In this document: positions 43,673-51,285 of the stretch, piece by piece
Numbering within the stretch: the stretch's first letter is position 1
Layout: each line of letters begins with the position of its first letter
NCBI GenBank assembly: GCA_035626815.1
Contig: DASPMY010000029.1
Span: 1 to 64,000 of the forward strand
Reading direction: 5' to 3'
DNA length: 64,000 nt
DNA from: Croceibacterium_A sp035626815
GTDB lineage: Bacteria; Pseudomonadota; Alphaproteobacteria; Sphingomonadales; Sphingomonadaceae
The notes under the pieces: model-generated
The model's input: the letters and a program-made list of their open reading frames with translations, nothing else
Told to the model about the DNA's origin: nothing
Databases searched by the model: none
Position numbers and translations under genes: made by a program

Positions 43673-43752
43673 GGCGCCCTTGTGGCCGGGGTGGCGGACG
43701 AGTTCAAACGCATTTGCCTTGGCAGGTGATTCGTTCAGCTTTAGCGGCGCGA

Positions 43753-43915
43753 GCCGGGCGAAGATTACACAGGCCGGACATAGTCGACACGGTCCATGCG
43801 GAAATGCCGCGGGGGCCGCCAAAGTGTCGCCTGCGCGCGGCAGGATCGCTTGGGCGAGGGATCGGGCAGGTCATGCGGCGACCCAAGCAGACCGGCGCGG
43901 TGTAGGACAGCGCAA
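43753..43915 (+). repeat. Dispersed intergenic element, copy B
   Basis: Lies in the 246-bp gap between the moaA start and the next gene. It begins GCCGGGCGAAGATTACAC and ends GTGTAGGACAGCGCAAATG (43900-43907 for GTGTAGGA), matching the two ends of copies A and C. The interior (ATGCGGAAATGCCGC, AAAGTGTCGCC) is GC-richer and about 30 bp shorter. It is on the same plus orientation as A and C even though the genes on each side run the other way. Confidence 0.5.
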
Positions 43916-43918
43916 ATG

Positions 43919-44242
43919 TCAGCCCGGCTCGACCGCCAGCAGCTGGCCGGTGACGCCGGGGGCGGCCGCGAGCCAGGCGACCGCCGCGGCCACGGCCGCC
44001 TCGTCGTCGCCGGCGACGCCGTTGACGCGCGCGGGGGCGGCGGCCCGGGCAAGGTCCTGCACGACCGCCAGCCGCCAGCCGCGATGGTCGTACGGGGCCG
44101 GCGGGAAGACCAGCACCAGGTCTTCCCCGGCCCCGGGGGGATCGCTCAGCTCGGCCAGGGCCTGCGGCAGGACTTGCGCGTGAAAGGCCGCCGCCGCCTC
44201 GAGCGCGCCGTCGGGCAGCGCCCCGACCTCCAGCACCGCCAT
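43919..44242 (-). CDS. Small Rossmann-type protein next to folB
   Basis: 107-residue protein that shares the ATGA overlap with folB. Its sequence (MAVLEVGALPDGALEAAAAF, DLVLVFPPAPYDHRGWRLAV and DDEAAVAAAVAWLAAAPG) looks like a degenerate nucleotide-binding fold that is normally found beside folB in sphingomonads. I recall this pairing but not a proven activity, so a folate-related role is only inferred. It lacks a G-x-G-x-x-G motif. Confidence 0.6.
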   Translation of the reverse strand: MAVLEVGALPDGALEAAAAFHAQVLPQALAELSDPPGAGEDLVLVFPPAPYDHRGWRLAVVQDLARAAAPARVNGVAGDDEAAVAAAVAWLAAAPGVTGQLLAVEPG

Positions 44243-44613
44243 CAGCGCCGCTCGCGGTGCAAGGTGATGCCGATCTTCTCGTCGGCCTCGCTCAGCGCCA
44301 GCTTGACGATCTTGACCGTCACCGCCTCGACGCGCCGGTCCTGCACGAACAGCGTCTCGCACACGTGGTCGGCGACCGCCTCGATCAGCTTGAAATGCGT
44401 GTTCTCGCCGAGCGCCGCCGAGCAGGCGAACTTGAGGTCCATGTAGTTCTTGCTCGCGTCGAGCGAGGTCTCGGGATCGTAGTGCGGCGCCGGCTTCATC
44501 CGCACGCTCACCGAGAAGCGCAGCGGCTGCGGGCGGCCGGTCTCCTCCGAGTAGATCCCGGTGTGGACCAGGTGCTCGAAATCGGCGAGCTCGAGGGTCA
44601 GGCTGTCGGCCAT
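44242..44613 (-). CDS. folB: Dihydroneopterin aldolase
   Basis: 123-residue enzyme of tetrahydrofolate synthesis that splits dihydroneopterin to hydroxymethyldihydropterin. The N-terminus LELADFEHLVHTGIYSEETG and the active-site end VKIVKLALSEADEKIGITLH fit the family (substrate-contact Glu and Lys). The gene is ATGA-coupled with the preceding Rossmann-type gene. Length matches FolB. Confidence 0.92.
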   Translation of the reverse strand: MADSLTLELADFEHLVHTGIYSEETGRPQPLRFSVSVRMKPAPHYDPETSLDASKNYMDLKFACSAALGENTHFKLIEAVADHVCETLFVQDRRVEAVTVKIVKLALSEADEKIGITLHRERR

Positions 44614-44686
44614 GCGGTGTCCTTGCGTCGGCGGGCCGATTGGCAGCCGCGCCGGCGAAAGTCCATCGCCCGCTAGCGGCGCGGCG

Positions 44687-45931
44687 CTACTCGCACAATC
44701 CGGCGGCGCGCTCGGCGATGCCGCGCAGCCCGCGGCACCTGGGCTTCTTGGGCGCGTCCGCCTGGCCGGCGTTCGCCTGGCCGCCGTCGCCATCGTCGCC
44801 GAAGCCGGGCATGCCGGGGATCAGCATCACGTTCGAGCGGAAGCGGACCCGCGCGGTCCACTCGGGCTTCCACGCCGCGCGCGCGGCGGCCGGCCGCGGC
44901 GGATAGGCGAAGTCGGCTTCCGGCCCGTAGGCGTTGAGGTTGATCATCATGCCCGGCCCGGCCGCCGCCTTGACCTCGGCCGGGATGGCGCAAGTGGTCT
45001 GGCTCGGCGGCATGACCGTCCCCGCATCGACCAGCCGCCCGACCGCGGCCGGCGACAGCCAGCCCGAAAGCGAGCCGCCCATGAAGCCGCCGGTCTGCTG
45101 GCTCGACGACGACGACCACATGACCATGTCGCGCGAATCGTTGCCCGCGCCGGCGCCCATCGCCCAGGCATAGTAGCCGGTCGCCTGCGCGATGCCGTTC
45201 CAGCCGAGGCCGATGCCGCCGCTCGCCAGGTCGCTGGTGGCCGGGCGCAGCGCGGGCATGAAGTCGTCGGCGAGGTCGAAGGCGATCTCCGGCGCGTAAT
45301 TGCCGACGATGCGGTGCGCCCCGAGGAGCGAGGCGTTGGCCGGCACGCGCTGCGAATCGCGCTGGTTCGGCCATTCGCCGTAGGTCCGGCTGTTGCCGGC
45401 ATCTATTTGCCACTCGTCGGGCAGGTTGAGCGATTGCGCCATCAGCCCGGCCGGCATCTCGCCGCGCGCCAGGCGCGAGAAGTCGACGACCACCGGCTGC
45501 CCGGCGGGCGCGTGCTCGCCGCAGCCCCAGAAGATCAGCAGGCGGCCCTGCGGCAACTGGCCTTGCGGGAAGCTCGGCTGCGACCCGCTCGGGCCGGTGG
45601 GCGCCGCGCGGGGGGTCACCAGCGGCACCGAGGCGCCGAGCCGCGCGCCCGCGGGCATGAAATGGTCGGCCTGGGGCTCGCCGGTCGCCGCGCGGCTCGA
45701 GCCGAGCCGCAGCACCAGCTCGTGCGCCACCTGGCTGCCGCCGCCGCCGAGCGCGCCGAGCACGCCGCCGACCCCGCCGCCGGCGCTCATCGCCGCCATG
45801 CCCGACATCGTCCCGGCGTCGATCGTGTAGCGCGCCACCGGCGCCGCGCCGCCTTGCGAGATCGCCGGCGCGGCGGCCAGCACGGCGGCGGACGCCGCCA
45901 GCGCGATTCCCGTGAGCTTCGCCTTGTTCAT
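44687..45931 (-). CDS. Large exported protein of unknown function
   Basis: 414-residue protein with a signal peptide (LTGIALAASAAVLAAAPAIS). The mature part has a Gly-rich stretch (MSAGGGVGGVLGALGGGGSQ), then RLLIFWGCGEHAPAGQPVVV, AEIAFDLADDFMP-like and GLGWNGIAQATGYYAWAMGA. Only a few cysteines (WGCGEH, TTCAIPAEV, CRGLRG). Not recognised as a family. It looks like a beta-rich secreted protein; GC content and coding style match its neighbours. Confidence 0.8.
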   Translation of the reverse strand: MNKAKLTGIALAASAAVLAAAPAISQGGAAPVARYTIDAGTMSGMAAMSAGGGVGGVLGALGGGGSQVAHELVLRLGSSRAATGEPQADHFMPAGARLGASVPLVTPRAAPTGPSGSQPSFPQGQLPQGRLLIFWGCGEHAPAGQPVVVDFSRLARGEMPAGLMAQSLNLPDEWQIDAGNSRTYGEWPNQRDSQRVPANASLLGAHRIVGNYAPEIAFDLADDFMPALRPATSDLASGGIGLGWNGIAQATGYYAWAMGAGAGNDSRDMVMWSSSSSQQTGGFMGGSLSGWLSPAAVGRLVDAGTVMPPSQTTCAIPAEVKAAAGPGMMINLNAYGPEADFAYPPRPAAARAAWKPEWTARVRFRSNVMLIPGMPGFGDDGDGGQANAGQADAPKKPRCRGLRGIAERAAGLCE

Positions 45932-46004
45932 GTCCGTCCCCCTTCGCTCCAAGCCTGCATAGGCAATGATCGAACCGCCTTGAAGAACAATCGGTCGGGC
46001 CGCG

Positions 46005-46967
46005 TCAGCCGTTGCGCCAGCGGGCGAAGATCGCCGTCGGCAGCAGGCGACCGCCACCCCCTTCCTCTCTCACCGCCAGATCGCCGTGCTCGATCGTGCC
46101 GGGCAGCCCGGCGAAGTGCTCGGCCAGCAGCCCGGCGAGCGCGAGGCTGCTCATCCGCACCGCATAGACGGTGAGGAACAGGAAGCGGCTCTCGGCATCG
46201 AGCAGGCGGCGGCAGTCGGCGACCAGCGGCGGCAGGCCGTCCTCGAGCCGCCACACCTCGCCTTCGGGGCCGCGGCCGAACTTGGGCGGGTCGAGGATGA
46301 TCCCGTCGTAGCGCCGGCCGCGCCGCACCTCGCGTGCGACGAACTTGGCGGCGTCGTCGACCAGCCAGCGGATCGGCCGCTCGGCCAGGCCCGACAGCGC
46401 CGCGTTGTCGCGCGCCTGGGCGACCGATTTCTTGCTCGCGTCGACGTGCGTGACCGGGCCGCACTCGCTCAGCGCCAGCGTGCCGACCCCGGTGTAGCCG
46501 AACAGGTTGAGTGTACTTAGCCCCTCCCCTTCAGGGGAGGGGTCGGGGTGGGAGCTGTCGGACGCTGCACAAGCCCCACCCCCGGCCCCTCCCCTGAAGG
46601 GGAGGGGAGGAAGCTGCCCGCGCATCCACTCCCACACCGGGGCCATGTCGGGGAAGAACCCGAGGTGGCGGAACGGGGTGCATTGCGCGGTGAAGCGGAC
46701 CTCGTTCCAGGCGAGCGGCCAGCCTTCCGCCGGCACCGCGCCATTGAACTGCCAGCGGCCGCCGCCGTCCTCGTCCGAGCCGGGGACGAACTCGCCGTCG
46801 GCCGGCCACGCGGCGAGGCGCGGCGACCACAGCGCCTGGCTCTCGGGGCGGATGAAGCGGTACGGGCCGTAGCGCTCGAGCTTGCGGCCGTGGCCGCTGT
46901 CGACGAGGCCGTAATCGGCCCAGCCGGCGCCTTCGAGGATCAGCGGCTGGAGCGCCAGCTCAGCCAT
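46005..46967 (-). CDS. Class I SAM-dependent methyltransferase (RlmI-like) with in-frame repeat insertion
   Basis: 320-residue methyltransferase. The SAM motif is LNLFGYTGVGTLALSECGPV with the acidic loop THVDASKKSVAQARDNAALS, and the catalytic region is DGIILDPPKFGRGPEGEVW, which resembles the RNA methylating RlmI/RlmK group. The N-terminal part lacks a clear PUA domain. Residues about 119-150 are low-complexity (LPFRGGAGGGACAASDSS and HPDPSPEGEGL) and come from a palindromic repeat. The insertion is in frame and sits just before the SAM motif, probably in a loop, so the enzyme may still work. Confidence 0.85.
   Translation of the reverse strand: MAELALQPLILEGAGWADYGLVDSGHGRKLERYGPYRFIRPESQALWSPRLAAWPADGEFVPGSDEDGGGRWQFNGAVPAEGWPLAWNEVRFTAQCTPFRHLGFFPDMAPVWEWMRGQLPPLPFRGGAGGGACAASDSSHPDPSPEGEGLSTLNLFGYTGVGTLALSECGPVTHVDASKKSVAQARDNAALSGLAERPIRWLVDDAAKFVAREVRRGRRYDGIILDPPKFGRGPEGEVWRLEDGLPPLVADCRRLLDAESRFLFLTVYAVRMSSLALAGLLAEHFAGLPGTIEHGDLAVREEGGGGRLLPTAIFARWRNG
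46519..46612. repeat. Palindromic repeat inserted inside a coding region
   Basis: Two arms, each itself palindromic, flank a short spacer: CCCCTCCCC-TTCA-GGGGAGGGG at 46521-46542 and CCCCTCCCC-TGAA-GGGGAGGGG at 46586-46607, with GTCGGGGTGGG and CCCACCCCCGGC next to them. The total is about 94 bases. It adds about 32 residues to the methyltransferase without breaking its frame. The sequence family is common between genes in sphingomonads (from memory). Confidence 0.85.
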
Positions 46968-46976
46968 GGCCGCCTT

Positions 46977-47042
46977 CGTTCGCCTCGAGCGAAGTCGAGA
47001 GGCGGCGGCGCGAGCGTGTCTCGACTTCGCTCGACACGAACG
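46977..47042. repeat. Inverted repeat of the CGAGCGAAGTCGAGA type
   Basis: CGTTCGCCTCGAGCGAAGTC (from 46977) is mirrored by GACTTCGCTCGACACGAACG (ending 47042), giving arms with a few mismatches around a GC-rich centre. It fills the gap between the thrC stop and the methyltransferase start, nine bases before the ATG of the latter on the minus strand. This sequence type is widespread in sphingomonad intergenic regions from memory. Confidence 0.8.
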
Positions 47043-47057
47043 GCTCGGGGATCGCCA

Positions 47058-48461
47058 TCAGGCGGACGGGGTCGCGTGCTCGGCGACGTAGGCGGCGACG
47101 GCGTCGTAGTCGCCGGGCAGCTCGACGCAGCGCTCCTCGCGCTCGAACAGGTCGCCGACGCGGGCGGGCAGCGGCGGGCGCTGGCCGGTCGCGCGCTCGA
47201 CCGCATCGGGGAACTTGGCGGGGTGCGCGGTGGCCAGCGTGACCACCGGCACCTCGCGCGGCAGCTCCGCGGCGCGGGCGGCGTGGAGGGCGATGGCGGT
47301 GTGCGGATCGAGGACCTCGCCGCATGCGTGGCACGCCCAGGCCATCGCCCGCGCCATCGCGGTGGCGTCGGCGCGGCAGCTGGCCAGCAGCGCGGCGGCG
47401 CCTTCGCGCTGGGCGTTGGTCAGGCGCATCGCCTGGCCCGCCTCGAACCCGCGCATCTGCTCGGCCAGCGCCGCGCCGTCGCGGCCGCCGCAGTCGAACA
47501 GCAGGCGCTCGAAGTTCGAGCTGACCTGGATGTCCATCGACGGGGCGGCGGTCGGCGTCACCGTGCCGGCGGAGTAATCGCCGGCCGACAGCGCGCGGTG
47601 GAGGATGTCGTTGACATTGGTGGCGACGATCAGCCGCTCGATCGGCAAGCCCATTTGGGCCGCGACATAGCCGGCGAAGACGTCCCCGAAATTGCCGGTG
47701 GGCACGCTGAAGGCGACCTTGCGGTGCGGCGCGCCGAGCTGCAGCGCGGCGGCGAAATAGTACACCACCTGGGCCATCAGCCGGGCCCAGTTGATCGAGT
47801 TGACCGCGCCGATGTTGAAGCGCCCGGTCAGCGTGGGATCGCCGAACATGCGCTTGACCATCGCCTGGGCGTCGTCGAAGCTGGCGCCTTCCAGCGCGAT
47901 GTTGTGCACGTTGGGCGCCTTGACCGTGGTCATCTGGCGCCGCTGGACGTCGCTCACCCGGCCCTTGGGGTGGAGCATGAAGATCTGCACGTTGTCGCGG
48001 CCGGCCACGGCGTCGATCGCCGCCGAGCCGGTGTCGCCGCTGGTCGCGCCGACGATCGTCAGGCGGTCGTCGCGGCGCGAGAGGAATTCCTCGAACAGCC
48101 GGCCGAGCAGCTGCAGCGCGACGTCCTTGAACGCCAGCGTCGGCCCGTGGAACAGCTCGAGCAGCCAGTGCCGCTCGTCGAGCTGCCTGAGCGGCGTGAC
48201 CGCGGCGTGGGCGAAGCGGCCGTAGGCCTCGGCGCTGAGCTCGCGCAGCTTGCGCTCGCCGAGGCTGCCGTCGACGAACGGCAGCATGACCCGCACGGCC
48301 AGCTCGGCATACGGCAGGCCAGCCAGCGCGCCGATCTCGGCCTCGCTGAAGCGCGGCCATTCGCGCGGCAGGTAGAGCCCGCCGTCCGCCGCCAGCCCGG
48401 CCAGCGTGACGCCTTCGAAATCGAGCGCCGGGGCGCTGCCGCGGGTGGAGACGTAGTCCAT
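47058..48461 (-). CDS. thrC: Threonine synthase
   Basis: 467-residue PLP enzyme converting O-phosphohomoserine to threonine. The PLP lysine is Lys112 in LFHGPTLAFKDVALQLLG, and the phosphate cup is VGATSGDTGSAAID. The N-terminus MDYVSTRGSAPALDF is diagnostic. The longer open frame to 48503 is not used, as ATG 48461 gives the family start. In sphingomonads thrC normally follows the surf1 gene of the oxidase cluster; here the arsR/SRPBCC module lies between. Confidence 0.97.
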   Translation of the reverse strand: MDYVSTRGSAPALDFEGVTLAGLAADGGLYLPREWPRFSEAEIGALAGLPYAELAVRVMLPFVDGSLGERKLRELSAEAYGRFAHAAVTPLRQLDERHWLLELFHGPTLAFKDVALQLLGRLFEEFLSRRDDRLTIVGATSGDTGSAAIDAVAGRDNVQIFMLHPKGRVSDVQRRQMTTVKAPNVHNIALEGASFDDAQAMVKRMFGDPTLTGRFNIGAVNSINWARLMAQVVYYFAAALQLGAPHRKVAFSVPTGNFGDVFAGYVAAQMGLPIERLIVATNVNDILHRALSAGDYSAGTVTPTAAPSMDIQVSSNFERLLFDCGGRDGAALAEQMRGFEAGQAMRLTNAQREGAAALLASCRADATAMARAMAWACHACGEVLDPHTAIALHAARAAELPREVPVVTLATAHPAKFPDAVERATGQRPPLPARVGDLFEREERCVELPGDYDAVAAYVAEHATPSA

Positions 48462-48526
48462 GGTGGGAGCGCGGTTAGCGGCGTGTTGCCGTAGAGGCAA
48501 CAAAGCGGCCCTCGCGAGCTGGCCGA

Positions 48527-48853
48527 TTATTGCTTCTCCAGCTCCCGCTTGAGCTGCCCCAACCGACCGGCGGCTTGCTCAGCGAGCGGCCCGATCCAGC
48601 GCCGATGGATCGCCTCGATCGGCATCGCGTCGAGGTAGTTGAACCGCTCGCGCCCTTTGCGCACCGGCACCACCAGCCCGGCCCCTTCGAGCACTTTCAG
48701 GTGTTGCATGACGGTGCAGCGATCGAGCTCCGGGAAGCAGTCGATGAGCTGCTGAGTGGTCATCGGCCGCAGCTTGAGCTCGTCGCAAATGCCCCGGCGC
48801 ACCGGGTTGGCCAGCGCCTTGAACACGGCGTTGAGATCGTCGTCGGTTGACAT
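48527..48853 (-). CDS. ArsR family helix-turn-helix regulator
   Basis: 108-residue small regulator with a winged HTH (LANPVRRGICDELKLRPMTT, QQLIDCFPELDRCTVMQHLK) and a C-terminal helical tail. Typical metal-binding Cys ligands are not clear: Cys23, Cys39 and Cys45 occur but not the ELCVC motif. The ATG lies inside the left arm of a palindrome, and its divergent neighbour is an SRPBCC protein, a very common ArsR-AHSA1 pairing. Autoregulation via the palindrome is likely. Confidence 0.9.
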   Translation of the reverse strand: MSTDDDLNAVFKALANPVRRGICDELKLRPMTTQQLIDCFPELDRCTVMQHLKVLEGAGLVVPVRKGRERFNYLDAMPIEAIHRRWIGPLAEQAAGRLGQLKRELEKQ

Positions 48854-48886
48854 GTTATGTTTTTATAACATAACATGTCAACCGAC
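48842..48886. promoter_or_regulatory. Long palindrome over the arsR start, candidate operator
   Basis: Arms of 20 bases (48842-48861 and 48867-48886) are exact inverted repeats around a five-base TTTAT centre; the inner part reads ATGTTATGTT/AACATAACAT. The left arm contains the arsR start codon (48853), and the right arm mirrors it as a second ATG (48875). The AT-rich centre (TTTTTATAACATAA) looks like a promoter. Arms this long are far beyond chance. Confidence 0.88.
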
Positions 48887-48905
48887 TCAAGATAGGATTC
48901 GAAGC

Positions 48906-49397
48906 ATGGAATTGAAATTCAGAGTCGCCGCGCGGATCGCCAAGCCGGTCCACGAAGTGTTCGAGGCGGTCGCCGATCCGCAGCAGCTGTCGGAGTACTT
49001 CACCACCGGAGGGGCAAAAGGCCGGCTCGAGACCGGCGCGACGGTGACCTGGGACTTTCACGATTACCCCGGCGCCTTCCCGGTCCACGTGATCGAGGTC
49101 GTGCCCGACCAGCGGATCGTGCTCGAATGGGATGCCGCCGAGGGCGAACCGCCCAACGTCGAGGACAGCAGCCGTCCCGAGATGGCCAATGCCGGCTACA
49201 AGACCACCGTGACGATGACGTTCAAGGGCCTCGAGGACGGCCGCACCCTGGTCGAGATCGCCGAGGAAGGCTGGCGCGAGAACGAGGGCGCGCTTCAAGC
49301 GAGCTACGGCAACTGCCAGGGCTGGACCGGAATGTTGCTCGCGCTCAAGGTCTGGCTCGAGCACGGCTTCAACTTGCGCGACGGGCTGTACAAGTAG
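48906..49397 (+). CDS. SRPBCC (AHSA1/START-like) protein
   Basis: 163-residue single-domain protein of the AHSA1-type SRPBCC superfamily, which has a hydrophobic cavity for small ligands. Features are AARIAKPVHEVFEAVADPQQ at the start, WDFHDYPGAFPVHVIEVVPD, and GNCQGWTGMLLALKVWLEHG at the end. The length is normal. It is divergent from an ArsR gene across the long palindrome, the usual partner in many bacteria. The ligand is unknown. Confidence 0.9.
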   Translation: MELKFRVAARIAKPVHEVFEAVADPQQLSEYFTTGGAKGRLETGATVTWDFHDYPGAFPVHVIEVVPDQRIVLEWDAAEGEPPNVEDSSRPEMANAGYKTTVTMTFKGLEDGRTLVEIAEEGWRENEGALQASYGNCQGWTGMLLALKVWLEHGFNLRDGLYK

Positions 49398-49436
49398 CGC
49401 TCCTTGTTGCGCTATCGCCCCTTGACACGCTCGGGC

Positions 49437-50012
49437 CTACTTGAGCGCGGCGGAACGCCACTTCTTGCGCAGCGCCAGGACGTAGATCACCAGCGCAGTC
49501 AGGGCGAAGAAGAACCACTGGCCGGCGTACATCAGGTGGTTGTTGGGGACGTCGCCCGGATCGGGTGCCGCGAGGGGCTTGAGCGAGTCGGTGCCCGCAG
49601 CAATCAGGTACCCGCCCGGCGCAACGAACCCCTGAACCTCCCCACCCGACCACTTGGGGGGCTTAGGATCATTTGACCAACCAATGGCCACCTCTGCTTC
49701 GCCGCCGCCATCGATCGCACAACGCGCGATGTGCGCCCACCCCTTCTCTTGGTCGATGCTGGTTCCGGCTCGGGAACTCATTCCTAGCACCCGCTCGCAG
49801 GTAAAATAGCTCCAACGAAAGAGCGATCGCTCCATCGCGGCTTCGTCGCGCGGCCAGGGAACCATCGACGACATCGCTTGCGCTTGTTCGTAGCGGGCGA
49901 TCAGGTCGGCCTTCCACTCGGCACGCTGGAGCTGCCACACGCCGAATGCGATCATTACCGCCACTGCTATGGCGGCGACCAGCGTCGGAATAATCGGCAC
50001 GCGGCGGCTCAT
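49437..50012 (-). CDS. SURF1 family protein
   Basis: 191-residue cytochrome oxidase assembly factor. It has one N-terminal membrane helix (TLVAAIAVAVMIAFGVWQLQ) and one C-terminal helix (WFFFALTALVIYVLALRKKW) with NNHLMYAGQWF, the SURF1 hallmark. It is shorter than typical (about 230-250 residues), which is common in sphingomonads. The stretch 49650-49850 is visibly lower in GC than its neighbours. ATGA-coupled with the DUF983 gene; end of the oxidase cluster. Confidence 0.85.
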   Translation of the reverse strand: MSRRVPIIPTLVAAIAVAVMIAFGVWQLQRAEWKADLIARYEQAQAMSSMVPWPRDEAAMERSLFRWSYFTCERVLGMSSRAGTSIDQEKGWAHIARCAIDGGGEAEVAIGWSNDPKPPKWSGGEVQGFVAPGGYLIAAGTDSLKPLAAPDPGDVPNNHLMYAGQWFFFALTALVIYVLALRKKWRSAALK

Positions 50013-50383
50013 CGGCCGTCCTCCGCCTTGTTGCGGTACTCGGATTGTAGCAACGCCGCTTTCGCGACGCGCAGGCCGAGGATCACGCCGAGCACCGTCA
50101 GCGGCGGCCACAGCATGACGTGCACCCACCACGCCGGCTCGGCCGCAAGCTGCAGCCACAGCGCCAGGATCACCACCACGGCGCCGATGATCAGCGTCAG
50201 GAACGCCGCCGGCCCGTCGCCGACATTGAAGCGCGTCAGGTCGAGCCCGCAGGCGCGGCAGCGATCGGCGAAACGGGTCCAGCCGGCGAACAGCGTGCGG
50301 CCGCCGCAGCGCGGGCAGAGGCCAAAAAGGGCAGCCTCGGGAATTCCGGGCTGCCCTTTCGATGGTTCGGGCGCGTCAGCCAT
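50009..50383 (-). CDS. DUF983 family membrane protein
   Basis: 124-residue protein with a zinc-ribbon-like start (LCPRCGGRTLFAGWTRFADR and CRACGLDLT, two C-x2-C pairs) and two membrane segments (AAFLTLIIGAVVVILALWLQ, VMLWPPLTVLGVILGLRVAK). This family is regularly found between ctaE and surf1 in alphaproteobacteria, suggesting a role in oxidase assembly. It is five bp from ctaE and ATGA-coupled to surf1. Confidence 0.9.
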   Translation of the reverse strand: MADAPEPSKGQPGIPEAALFGLCPRCGGRTLFAGWTRFADRCRACGLDLTRFNVGDGPAAFLTLIIGAVVVILALWLQLAAEPAWWVHVMLWPPLTVLGVILGLRVAKAALLQSEYRNKAEDGR

Positions 50384-50388
50384 GAGGC

Positions 50389-51219
50389 TCAGTGGTATTC
50401 GGCGCCCCACCCGCCCCAGACGTAGACGACGCAGAACAGGAACAGCCAGACCACGTCGACGAAGTGCCAGTACCACGCCGCCGCCTCGAAGCCGAAGTGC
50501 TGGCGCGGGGTGAAGTGGCCGAGGTAGGCGCGGCGCAGGCAGACGATCAGGAAGGTCGTGCCGATGATGACGTGGAAGCCGTGGAACCCGGTCGCCATGT
50601 AGAACGCCGAGCCGTAAGTGTTGCCGCCGAAGCCGAACGGCGCGTTGGCGTATTCGTAGGCCTGGATGCTGGTGAACAGCAGGCCGAGCAGGATCGTCAG
50701 CCACAGGCCTTTCTTGAGGCCGTCGCGGTCGCCGTGGATCAGCGAATGGTGCGCCCACGTGACCGTGGTGCCCGAGCACAGCAGGATCAGCGTGTTGAGC
50801 AGCGGCAGCGCGAACGGATCGAGCACCGCCTCGATCGCCTTGGGCGGGAACTGCCCGCCGATGACGTCGGCGTATTCGGGCAGCGCGTTGGGGAACAGCG
50901 CGAAGTCGAACCAGCTCCAGAACCAGCCGACGAAGAACATCACCTCCGAGGCGATGAACAGGATCATCCCGTAGCGCAGGTGCAGCTGGACGACCGGCGT
51001 GTGATCGCCCGCCTGCGCTTCCTTCACGACGTTGGAGAACCACGCGAAGAACGTCGCGATCAGCCCGGCGATGCCGAGGCCGAGCACCAGCCAGTGGTTC
51101 GGCAGCTCGTGCATGTACAGCACCATGCCGGTGGTGAAGGTGACCGCGGCGATCGCGCCGATCAGCGGCCAGATGTCGGGCGGCAGGATGTGGTAGTCGT
51201 GGTTCTTGGCGCCGGCCAT
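50389..51219 (-). CDS. ctaE: Cytochrome c oxidase subunit III
   Basis: 276-residue aa3-type oxidase subunit with seven predicted membrane helices. Signature stretches are FIASEVMFFVGWFWSWFDFA, TVTWAHHSLIHGDRDGLKKG and HGFHVIIGTTFLIVCLRRAY, followed by WYWHFVDVVWLFLF. The start MAGAKNHDYHILPP is the typical alphaproteobacterial N-terminus. A 66-bp gap separates it from ctaG upstream. Confidence 0.97.
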   Translation of the reverse strand: MAGAKNHDYHILPPDIWPLIGAIAAVTFTTGMVLYMHELPNHWLVLGLGIAGLIATFFAWFSNVVKEAQAGDHTPVVQLHLRYGMILFIASEVMFFVGWFWSWFDFALFPNALPEYADVIGGQFPPKAIEAVLDPFALPLLNTLILLCSGTTVTWAHHSLIHGDRDGLKKGLWLTILLGLLFTSIQAYEYANAPFGFGGNTYGSAFYMATGFHGFHVIIGTTFLIVCLRRAYLGHFTPRQHFGFEAAAWYWHFVDVVWLFLFCVVYVWGGWGAEYH

Positions 51220-51285
51220 GATGGGTTCCTGATCGTGGGTTGAGGTGCCCTTAATGCTGCGTCGCGGGCGGGTCTAGAGGGGTCG

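Noticed and set aside
43673..43752. Molybdenum-cofactor riboswitch before moaA
   Set aside because: No conserved Moco motif could be recognised in the short remaining leader, and most of the gap is the dispersed element.
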